Shown here: piece after piece, positions 12,700 to 21,500 of the stretch | Position numbering within the stretch: the stretch's first letter is position 1 | How the letters are laid out: every line of letters starts with the position of its first letter | NCBI GenBank assembly: GCA_031213475.1 | Contig: JARUPZ010000003.1 | Coordinates: 13,583,580-13,647,579, forward strand | DNA: 64,000 nt | Direction: 5' to 3' | Origin: Nereocystis luetkeana | Lineage: Eukaryota; Sar; Phaeophyceae; Laminariales; Laminariaceae | Position numbers and translations under genes: made by a program | Notes under the pieces: generated by a model | Seen by the model: the letters and a program-made list of their open reading frames with translations, nothing else | The model's database searches: none | What the model was told of the DNA's origin: nothing

Positions 12700-15600
12700 A
12701 AACGTTCCCCACCTTTTTTGCCTTCAAGGCACGCAGCACTTCTTTTAGACCCATCACCATGCGACGCCTCGCCATATGCTTGGCCGGGTCCGACAGCCGG
12801 GCGCGCTCCTGGACGGCAAGAAACACCCACGCAGGACGTACGATATATACATATACTTATATACATAGGCCCGCGAACAAGAAACGAACGAAGTTTGACC
12901 GAATGCTATGGACAGTTTATGACCTCGACGGCAACCAAAAAACTATCAGATAGCAAAAACGTAGGGACCCGTTTCGAGTTCCTTGAAGCGTCCGACGTAC
13001 GCTGTCCGACGAACGCACCACAAAATGGCAATCGTTTCACTGACGAGTAGGCCACCAACAATTAGTCGGCGACTTAAGAGTCAGCCAGCTCACAGCCCTA
13101 AGAAACACCACTTCCAAAATGGAGGGAGGGAGGGAGGGAGGGAGGGAGGGAGGGAAGCTCCGTGTGGCATTGTTCCCGGTTCAGAGTAGGCGGTATGTCG
13201 CAAGACAACTCTCACCTGGAACCTAAACAGGGTCCGCAGCATTTCGAAGACCAGTTCATCGACCTCTTTATCCGGCGACTGCAGCAAGCAAGTATGCGGC
13301 CATGGAGATCAGACGAGTTACGGTGCAGAGGGCAAGGTCGGGATCATTCGTCGGCCAGAGTTTTAGTTGCGCGAGAAACGACAAGAAGCTTTGACGCACG
13401 CGAACTTAACCCGATAACGTAGCCACCGGGTGCTCCTGGTTAGGCTGCACCAACCGGGACGACCACCTTTTCGAGACACAGAAAAACAAGACCGGCTGAG
13501 AGACTGTGTGCGTATCTCTGAGGAGCTCGCTGGGCGCCGTGGAACCAGGAAACGACAGCCGTCGCAGCAAGCTGACCCATGTCACCGCAGCAATCTCATA
13601 ATAAGTCACCTACGATTAATCCCCTGTCAATGCAACAATCTCATGATATCTCCTCGCCTGATTCACGTACACCCTAGGTGACCGATCGTTCGCCCCGGGA
13701 GCTTTGGGTAGAGCGATCGCCTCCTTATACTTGTCAGGAATTCTCCACTTCCCGCCAGCGGAGGTCGTAGTCGCGAACAGACTGGATTGCGCCGCTGCGG
13801 TCGGTTTGCTCGTATGCGAAACGGCAGTCATTGTGCCGCCAGTCGGTGCGCCGGTTCCTTCTCTCCACCCACCTCGGCCGTGCACGTCGCCATCGTCGTC
13901 GTCGTCCGTTCCTCGGCAAGCTGGCACTTGGCCGTGGAAGCTCCGCTCCGCTGGGACGACCAAACTGGTGCCTCCCTGGGCTCGCACGACCCGCGACGGC
14001 GGCGGTTCTTCCTTTACTGGCCTTGTTCTTCCGTCGACAGGTCTATCCCCTGCTTCAAGGCCCTGCCCCCGCTGTGATGGCGGCACCAAAACTTGCGCTT
14101 CGAGGCACATGCCGCCGACCGCCCGCCCGTGCAATCCCCGTGCGCAAGCCCTCGCCTCCTCACTAGACTTGAACGCGACAACCGCCTGTCCTGGTTCGGC
14201 GCCGGCCACGCCAGCCGCCGCTTCGGCCTGCCGAGGAACGTGGAGCGCCACGAGTTCTCCGTACACGCTTGCCATGGCGGCAACGTCCGCGCGCACCTCG
14301 TCATAGTCATCATCGTCTTCAAGGTCGTCCTCTTCGATCAAGTTTCTCACCATAACATGATAGCAACGGGCAGTCACCGCCGCCGCCTCGTCGCCACCGG
14401 CAGCGGACGAGCCGCCTTCTACCCCACGAACGCCTCCGACTAGGTAATCCACAGGCAGAGCTGCCGCTGCAACAGCAGCCAGCCCTGCACCGTCCAAGTC
14501 TATCGCGGACGGTCTCACGTCACCCGTTACGGTGTGTTTAGATTCTCCGTGTTCCCGCTGCCCGTCTTCAGGCCGGGGCGATGCGGTCGGTCGGATTTCA
14601 CCATTTTCGCGCAATTTCCGCCCCCCAGGTCTCGTCAGCGCTTGCGGCGGCCCGAGGAGCTTCGCGTCCAATTTTTGGCCCCCCACGCGCCGCCCCCTGG
14701 TCCCTGCAACACATGCCTCCGCCTCTTCCGGAGAAGAGAATGTGGCTACAACTTTCCCTCTTATCATATCGCCTTCTTCGCGGTCTCCTCTAGGGATGTC
14801 AAGCGCGGCGAGGCGCCCGTAAGCTCCCATCATCTTGGCTGCGTCGGCGCAGATCTCGGCATATTCGTCCTCGTCGTCCAGATCGTCCTCCTCGTCCACC
14901 AAGTTTCCCACGATCACTCGCCACAGAGGAAGGGGAGCAGGTTTTTCGTCCACCTCGCCCTTGATGGTCCCGTCGGAGGCATTCCGCAACGGGGTAGCCG
15001 GTTCCCTTAGCTCTTTCTTCGCGGCGGCGTGATGTCCGGACCCCTCTGGAGCCTGGGTCGGAAAATCACATATCTCCTCCTCCACCGCCGCCATCCGTCC
15101 TTGAATAACCCCCGCCCCATGCCCTTGCGCCTGTTGCTCCAAGCTGGTCTCCTCAAGAGGCAAGGGCGTGCCTATTCCATCGCAACCTTCGTTGCTCTGT
15201 GCTGCAGGGCGGGGACGCCGCTCTCTCGCGGCGGCTCGTTCCGCAATTTCGACCTCCAAGGTCTTCCCGCCTACTACTCGACCGTGGAAACCCTGCCTCG
15301 CGAGCTCAGCTTCATCGCGGGTCGAGAAGGCCACCTTCGCCGCGATCGCCCCGCCGGTCACCTGCGCCGCGCGCGGGACCTCGACGTCTTGCACGGCTCC
15401 GAACGTCCCCGCCATCTCCAAGAGGTCTTGCACAATCTCCGCGTGCTCGTCGCTCCCCTCCACGTCTTCCTCGTCCACGAGGTGGTGAATAACCACACTC
15501 CAATTCTCGCGGCCGGCGGCCGGTTGATCGTCGCCCTCATCGCCGCCGTGGGTAACGCGCGCACTGCCATCGTAATGATCATCATCGGCAGCACCAAGTC

Positions 15601-16759
15601 CCGCGGGAGGGTCTCCAGAAGGAGGAGGAGGAGGAGAGAGAGGGAGGGTTTCAGCAGCAGCAGGGATCCCTCGTTCTTTCCATTTTGCCTCTCTGTCCAA
15701 CAAAATGCGTTTCTTGAGCGTAGACAGCTTCTTCAAGCGGGGCCCTAGGCGCTGCTTGCCCAGCTTGGGGGTGAAAGCGTTCACCGCGGCGGCAGCGGGC
15801 TTTGTATGAACCTTCTTCCTCTCACGTGCCCCCACTACATCGTGAAACGAGGCACCGCCAACCGAGTCGTGAAGAAAGTAGCGGTTGTCAGCCTTACCAG
15901 TGGTAGTAGTAGTAGTAGTCGAGGAGATGGCGGCCGTGCTTTTGGCTGTGTCTTTGGCCGTGCCTTTAGCCGTGCCTTTGGTGGACCCACCTGGGCAAGC
16001 AGGGACATTAGAGGTGGACCCTGGGTCGCGCCTTACGAGCACACCATCACCCCCCTCGGTACCTGCCAACCCCAAAACTCCCCTCTGGCTGAGACTTAGG
16101 TGGGACGCTCCCCCCGTTTTGTTTCCGTGCCTTGGCACTCGAGCAGATGCGCGGTTGGTGTAGGTGTTCGATCGAGGAGGTGGGTTGCTCGCGAGGAGGT
16201 GGTCGAACAGAGTGTACTCCTGCCTCGGCGTTGGCCCCGACGCATTGCGTCTTGAACTCTGCTGCCCACCCCCTGTCCGCTTGGCCGTTGGTTTCTCCGC
16301 GCGTACGGTAGTAGGAGCGGAAGCCGAAGTCAAGGGCGAGTTGGCACCATCACCCCGGTTCTTCTCGATACCTCTCGTGTTTGACATCGCCACGCCCACC
16401 GTTCGTCCGGCAGGGACTATCGCCGCTCCTCCTCGAAGGTGTTGTCGGCGTTGCTGTTGCTGCTGCTGCTGCTGCTGCTGCTGGGGGTGATTCTGCAGCT
16501 TTCCAGGTTGTTGTCGCGGTGAGGAGCGAGGCCGCCCTGGTCGTTGCGCAGCGACATGTTGTCCTCGATCAGTGTAATTCCCGAGCAAAACAGATTTGCC
16601 AGCTGCTTTGCCTGCCGCCGATGCTGCAGCAGTTGCTGTTGATGTTGGGGATGTCTCGTTTGAACTGGTATAGTACTTGGTAGGTTCTCTGATGGAGGTA
16701 TTTTTCCAATCAGCGTTTCCCAAGCTTGGCTTCTCCTTCACCACGCGCGAAGCTGTCAT
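8042..16759 (-). CDS. SECISBP2: SECIS-binding protein 2 (SBP2)-like, with three RRM/UHM-like repeats
   Basis: Spliced minus-strand gene. Exon 1 runs from 16759 to about 13673 or 13658; then 13278-13216, 12808-12713, 10421-10294, 8872-8782 and possibly 8107-8042. The exons from 13278 to 8782 join in phase. Together they give the SBP2-specific block (KEVDELVFEML..LFRFQ-ERARLSDP...RRRMVMGLKEVLRAL) followed by an L7Ae domain (VRLIILAPDVDK..GGLDDK...LPVVFALNK-RKMGKALGK..VSVVAV). SBP2 binds the SECIS hairpin of selenoprotein mRNAs and recruits the Sec-tRNA elongation factor to recode UGA. Exon 1 ends IPDKYKEAIALPKAPG, similar to the conserved KYK..L..P.APG stretch before the SBP2 core. The length is about 1,150-1,180 residues, longer than vertebrate SECISBP2. 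The three RRM-like repeats at residues ~420-890 are not part of the SBP2 architecture known to me. The exon 1 donor and the last exon are uncertain. Confidence 0.85.
8220..8350. repeat. Second copy of the 7660-7800 repeat
   Basis: Shares GAGGTTA...CCACTATYAAC, GACGTRTAAATAC.GA.GATTCGAGA and TCCCAGG.TCCCA.AAGGGG blocks in the same order as 7660-7800. Confidence 0.6.
8782..8872 (-). CDS. SECISBP2: SBP2-like exon 5 (L7Ae domain, second part)
   Basis: A 91-nt exon; its first G completes the Lys codon begun in exon 4. It encodes RKMGKALGKTIKVSVVAVSS and FDGAHEQYKQ, the end of the L7Ae fold (K(K/R)xLG.ALG..v.VSVVGI.S.DGA). The donor is CAG|GTAACT, phase 0. Confidence 0.86.
9339..9453. mobile_element. 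MITE-A copy (diverged) in SBP2 intron 4
   Basis: Starts AATACCGGGGACC and ends GGTCCTATTTACTATGGCCC..AATA, with the internal ACCTATTTTTACT..CAATATTTGG block of the family. Confidence 0.75.
9937..10095 (+). repeat. Family F repeat copy next to a G-tract
   Basis: GTGTACTCATTATCATGC then GACCCTCGCA.CCCTACAATG, CGGGACGGAGCA, TTCACCGACCAGGCAGAC and CGAAGCGCCGTGAGGTG blocks. Directly preceded by a G-run at 9930-9946. Confidence 0.75.
10294..10421 (-). CDS. SECISBP2: SBP2-like exon 4 (L7Ae domain, first part)
   Basis: A 128-nt exon from acceptor GGGCACAG to donor AA|GTGAGA, ending in phase 2. It encodes VRLIILAPDVDKMEGDGG, LDDKMSEIVRTARDGG and LPVVFALN. This is the L7Ae core: beta strand, GGLD turn, helix, and VVFAL strand before the kink-turn-binding KR motif. 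Confidence 0.88.
10924..11032. mobile_element. MITE-A copy in SBP2 intron 3
   Basis: TA-TTAAGGGGGACC ... GGTCCCCCGTAA-TA, about 109 bp and palindromic, with a TA duplication on both sides. Confidence 0.85.
11153..11540. repeat. Family E (GATC-rich) repeat
   Basis: Begins with CATCGGACAGATCA, contains GATCATGATCTATCTGATC words and GCCGGGTGGGGCCCG, and resembles the copies at 22.8 and 48.7 kb. Confidence 0.65.
11633..11855. repeat. Family F fragment followed by a degraded MITE-A
   Basis: 11633-11740 carries G-run, TTACTCGATAGGAGAG and ATCCCTACAATGCCGGGACG. A second G-run leads into 11760-11855, where AGTAAACAGGACC ... TTTGGTCCTGATTACT is a diverged MITE-A. Confidence 0.6.
11965..12030. mobile_element. 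MITE-B, degraded copy
   Basis: CGTTTTGGGGATAAATCCCT ... GTTTGTCCCCAAAAAGTGTCC retains the central palindrome. Confidence 0.55.
12587..12701. repeat. (AAC)n microsatellite
   Basis: About 35 CAA/AAC triplets in the SBP2 intron just after the exon 3 donor. Long Gln, Asn, Cys and Val runs in predicted ORFs here come from this tract. Confidence 0.95.
12713..12808 (-). CDS. SECISBP2: SBP2-like exon 3
   Basis: A 96-nt, phase 0-0 exon between acceptor GCCGTCCAG and donor AAG|GTGGGG. It encodes ERARLSDPAKHMARRR then MVMGLKEVLRALKAKK, the most diagnostic SBP2 segment (family pattern RxVxGLREVxKxLK). A long (AAC)n tract begins about a dozen bases into the next intron. Confidence 0.88.
13119..13155. 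repeat. (GGGA)n microsatellite
   Basis: About nine GGGA units in the intron between SBP2-like exons 2 and 3. Confidence 0.9.
13216..13278 (-). CDS. SECISBP2: SBP2-like exon 2 (start of SBP2 core)
   Basis: A 63-nt, phase 0-0 exon between acceptor TTGCTGCAG and donor CCAG|GTGAGA. It encodes SPDKEVDELVFEMLRTLFRFQ-type sequence, matching the SBP2 helix that ends in (V/L)RFQ. Confidence 0.85.
13673..16759 (-). CDS. SECISBP2: SBP2-like exon 1: disordered N-terminus and three RRM/UHM-like repeats
   Basis: ATG at 16757-16759 opens a ~1,030-codon exon. A poly-Gln tract (CTG repeats near 16455-16482) lies around residue 95-105, an EYTLFDHLLAS motif near 180, and a basic LGPRLKKLSTLKKRILLDR helix near 345-365. 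Three ~90-residue repeats start near residues 420 (WSVVIHHLVDEED), 613 (WRVIVGNLVDEEDDLDDED) and 800 (YHVMVRNLIEEDDLEDDDD). Each then has an acidic Y/H.E(I/V) helix, a (T/S)YG..... (V/L)(E/D)(V/I)PR strand, a VAFS(T/S).(E/D)EA helix and a terminal GR.VGG..L(E/D) strand. This order matches the U2AF65-type UHM, but the R-x-F loop is R-x-V. The reading frame runs on to a TAA at 13616. Possible in-phase donors are AGG|GTGTAC (exon end 13673), TAC|GTGAAT (13667) and a GC-type CAG|GCGAGG (13658). Confidence 0.8.
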
Positions 16760-18520
16760 ATTTTCGCCAGCTCTGGCGTGCCAGTTCTCGAAGCCTGGTG
16801 TTATCCTGGCGATTAGCTACCTCTGATACACAGGCTTCCTATGCTCGGTGTCAGCGCCCAGCAGGATTGTTGTGAAAATAGGAAAACAAATCAGAAAAGA
16901 GAACAACAGGGCAGTGTGACGTAGAAGTTTGATACATTTCGGCAGGCGGTACTTGGTACCGGGATATGGGACAAACAATGTTTTCTCCAGAGTATTTCAC
17001 TGTCGCCGCTGCCTCTCGACGCAGTGAAGGTACCCTTGGCCTCTGTTTAGGGCATTTGATCAAGGACTTCACTCCAAACCCGGCGACCGTGAGCGGTACC
17101 ACTGGATTTACACAATTTTTAAAAGAAAACTAGGCTTACGTACGTCACAGAACAATACGCCTCTTCTGTGGAACACCCGATAACAACCCGCATCCCCGCC
17201 AGCACCAAACAGCAGAGTTTTTGGTCCATCCAGATATACAACATCGTGTGGAAGTCGCCGAGCCCCAATCACGAGAGCCTTTTGCGATAATCAAGTAATT
17301 CCGGAAATATGTCCTCGCCTGGTGGCCCACGACGCTCGTCGTCGAGCCATTCCTCGTCTCCATTCTTCTCTGCGTGCGGTGGCGGCGGCGGCAAGTCCCT
17401 GAAAAAGCAGGTCGGTCAAACTGCGTACGATACTCCACGCAAGTTTTACGAAATAGTCTCTCCATCTCCACCCCGAGCTCGTATTCGTTGGCATCTCGGG
17501 TACGCGCCCATAGAGGACCATCCTCCACCCCTCCGCGCGCGCTTCCCTTCGCGTACAGAGCGCGCCGCCTACATCGAACCGGCGGCGGGCATCTATTCTA
17601 CCCTCGCTTTGCGTTCTCCCGTGCTTGTCGCTGCCGTGTGGGTAAATAAAGTCGTAGAATCCAGATTGTGTCGTACCAGGTATACTACTGCTGTGCACCA
17701 CGCGGTAGATTTCTTGTACAGTAGCAGTATTAATAGTATTCGTTGGAGTTCACTCGTCGTATCAGGTATTCAATACGGAACAAGACGTAGGCCTCTGTCT
17801 GCATGAGAATTGAGAAACATTTACGGCGGTACTACACAGCAGCAGCACGCCTCAGCAGGGGGAGGTTATGTGGCCATGCTTGGTCGGTCCTCTCGACTAC
17901 AATGTCGTGTGGATGTCGAGTACCACCGTCCCGACCACGTGTTTTATTTACTCGTTCTTTTTCCCCATCGATTTGTTTCCGAACACAACCAACGATCGGA
18001 ACAACCAACGCCAGGACACACAACAAACAAGACAAAACCGAAACGAACAGCACCGGCAAAAGTTACGTACGTACGTACGAGTACACCATTTTTTTCTTTT
18101 TTTCTGCGTACCGTACGTATACGAACTGCACTTCGAATGCTCGTACTTGCCAGGTAAACAGCACCATGCATGGCCGAAGCAGAGGTTACTGACAGTAGTA
18201 TTAATAGTAATACCAATACCCTGGGTAGTATTATACTACAACAACACTCGCTTGCTGTGCATAATCCATACCTGGTACTCGTTAAAATAGCGTCCCCGTA
18301 GTATCAAGGTATTAAGCTACAAAACAGCAGTAGGTACATGAGTCAGGTACATGACGAGTACTGCTGCTGCTGTTAGGTGTGCTGCTGCTGTACTACTATC
18401 CTTGTGTTACATGTTATGTGACCTTCGCCTCACGCCTCGCACATTTTTTCCTTTTTTTTTTTTTTTCCGCTCTTGCTCTTTGTCGTCCCATCTTGTTCTC
18501 TCTGGCGACGAAAACTGAAT
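16760..18520. other. Divergent intergenic region between SBP2-like and CxxC genes
   Basis: The SBP2-like ATG (16759, minus) and the small CxxC gene ATG (18521, plus) face away from each other, so promoters of both must lie here. A GC-rich island at 17300-17700 is open in one plus and two minus frames (plus ORF 17309-17806 begins MSSPGGPRRSSSSH). No frame could be preferred and no domain is seen. TA micro-motifs lie at 17674 and 18269. No TATA-like element could be fixed. Confidence 0.5.
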
Positions 18521-21500
18521 ATGAAACGAACGGACATCCCCGATGCTGGATTCGGGTTGCCATGGTTGGATTTCGATACGATGGTTGATACGGTCATGGT
18601 TGGGCCCGGCATTGGCATCATGGTCGACATCGATGACCAGATACCAATCGTCGCCGGAAAATCTACCCCTCCCGGACAGCTGACCGTCTGCGCCAAGTGC
18701 AATCGACACTTCAGGAGGTGGGTGGCGGGTGGTGGTGGGCGGGTGGGTGGGTGGGTATGTGGGCGGGGTGGGTAGGTGGGTGGGTGGGTGGGTGGATGGG
18801 TGGGTTAATTTTCGGGCCTGTCATGTTTTCGCCCGAGGTTCGTATTATTTCCAAGTCGTTTCCTGACTCGTACATACTGCTGTTTCGTTGGGGGGCTCTG
18901 AAGCGCACGACTTGAGATTTGGTCCAGCAGCGAGGCTTTGGTTCGTACTTGTAGTTCTCCATCGTACTCCCATGCCGGCACTATTAATACTATCCAGACA
19001 AACTGGCACCTGTATGTACGATAGGTGCGAGGGATCTCTGGTACCACTATCATATTTGCTGCTGCTCCTGTTGATCGAAGAATTGGCTACTCATGTACTG
19101 GTATTAATAGTACAGCAGTGCAGTAACATATGCCGCAGTACATCTGTGTAGTCTTCATGTTGAAGCGTTCTTTCTACCCGTCGACATCCAGCACAACAAC
19201 TGTAGTGTCCGTGCCGATCCTTCAATCCTATAATAGAGAAGATGGATACGAGTTCTGTGGTCACAAAACTGCGCCACAGAGATACTACATTTTTGACGTA
19301 GGCAGTAAGCACAGCAGTACTATAGACTACAGTAGACCATCCGATTCCATGTCCATCATACTGTGCTGAATGTGACAGGTACGACAGACACATTCTATGA
19401 AATAGAGAAAACGAAAGAAAACAAAGAAAGCGAACTCAAAGAAAACACATCGCAAGAGAAAAAAGAAAAAAGAAAAAAGAGAAGTGAGAAAATGTTGGCA
19501 TGCCTCCCCGCAGAAGATGTGACAAACACTTGAAAAAAACGGGCTAAAGGAAAAATACCACTTATAAACAAAGTAAGACCCAGAACCAGGGGAAAATAAC
19601 AGGCAAACCGAAGCACAAATCACTCTCCAGGGATAGCCGCAGCAGTTTGTGGTACGAGTAGCATAGCCAGATTCTACCTACTGTTAATAGTCCGCCTGGT
19701 ACCTTGCTACCCTGTCTACCATCCTCGCCCTACGTTCGTCAACTACCTGTGCCCCGCCCCTGGCCGTCAGACAATACGAAACAAGCAAAGCAGGCTCGTC
19801 ATGCACCACCTAGTACAGGATATTATGAGCATGCAGCAGTATGAAATGCCCACCGGCACTGCTGCTGCTGCTGCTGCTGTTATGTCATGCATGTGGCGGG
19901 CGCGTGGACTGCTGTATTCTACAGCCCATTTTCCGTTTTTTTCCGCTTTTTTCCCCTCATGCCTTTTTTTTCGTCAATCTTCGCATTTTTTTTTCTCCGA
20001 GAAACAGTTTTATGTTCGCTCTTGACTTAACCCCCTCTAGTACTGCAGTCCCGCTTTGGGGACAATTGGGGACACACTACTTGGAATTAGAGGGGTTCGT
20101 CCCCAAATCGGGACCGTGCTCTGCTGTAGGTATTATGGGCTGTTCCTCGTATCGTATACGGTACCTGGTACCTGGTGTTCATACGCGCGATACAGCTGCA
20201 GCCTGAAGCAATGCCAAAAGACCTTGAGACCACCACCAACAACAACAACAACAACAACCACAACATAGGACACACGCGGCACAACGTACTTGGCAGTATC
20301 ACTCAGGCATTTCGTCGACTCTTCGCACTTGATGATCTAGATCAGGGTGTGTCTTGACCCCTTTAGAACCCCAGTCCCGATTTGGGGACAAACTACTTGA
20401 AATTTGAGTGAATTGTCCCCAAAACGGGACTGCGGTTCTAAAAGACCAAAGAGCATGGGAACGAGCGGAACGGAACGGAACGAGGCTGTTCGTGGTCACC
20501 CGTTCCGTTCCTACCTAAAAAAACGTGTTTGGGTCCATGCAGAATCCTGGGGCTCGCCAGCCGAATCGGCACGAACGGTATCTTTTGGACATGCCAAAGC
20601 AAATTGGTGTCCACATCCATCTTCGGTGGTGTCCATCTACATCAAATGATGATGCTCAGGTTCATCCTCAGACTATTCCCCGCTTCGAACAGATCATGAT
20701 CTATCTGTGGCTCATCTAGTTCCTCGCCTCCCGTTGGAAGAGGCTGTGCAGGATCTGCGTATTAATAGTACAGATCCAACCCGGGAAGCGTGTGCTAGAT
20801 GGTAGATTATTTAGATTTTACGACTCCCACCCGGCAACATGAGCTAGATCATACAGATCACACAGATCAGGAATATATCTATCTATCTGCCCTGAAAGAC
20901 CTAGATAATTTATGAAATGGGAATCGATAACCTGTCGGAGGCGTGGGCCTATTCTGCCAAATTGGTAAGGTGGCTTACAGCAGTACCCAAAAGGTATGCT
21001 CTTTCAAGAAGGAAAAGGTATGCTCTTTCAAGAGGGAGAGCAGCAGGTACAAACATGTCGAGCCTTGAAGCAGTAGTTGAGTACGTTGCTCTCAACTAAA
21101 TCCTGTCGTCTTGTCACAAGATGATGTTTGAAGGCACCGAATGTGCCAAGTACAGTATGTACATATAAGTACCTGGTGAGGCACAAGCAGGTATATGCAG
21201 CAGCAGTGGTGTCAGTAGGTACGTCAGGTATAACCTGGTATATAGGTGCTCTCGTCTGAAAGCACCTAATGTACCAAGTACAGTATGTACATATAAATAC
21301 GTGGTGAGGCACAAGCAGGTATGTACAGCAGTGGTGTCAATAGGCACGTCAGGTATAAACCCGGCAGGTGCTCTCGTGCTCACGCACGAAGCACGAACGG
21401 TGCCCGCGCCGCCTGACGAGCAAGGTGCCCAGCTGGTGCTGCTTGTGCGTGAGACCTGTCACGGGCGTCTCGGCCGTTCGCTATTGCGCACCACGCAACA

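Noticed and set aside
12310..13050. 246-codon plus-strand ORF with a long Gln run
   Set aside because: The Gln run is the (AAC)n microsatellite, and the ORF lies antisense to SBP2-like exon 3.
17145..17806. Overlapping ORFs on both strands in the SBP2-CxxC gap
   Set aside because: Three frames look equally coding-like in a GC-rich island, so none could be chosen. Kept only as a note in the intergenic entry.
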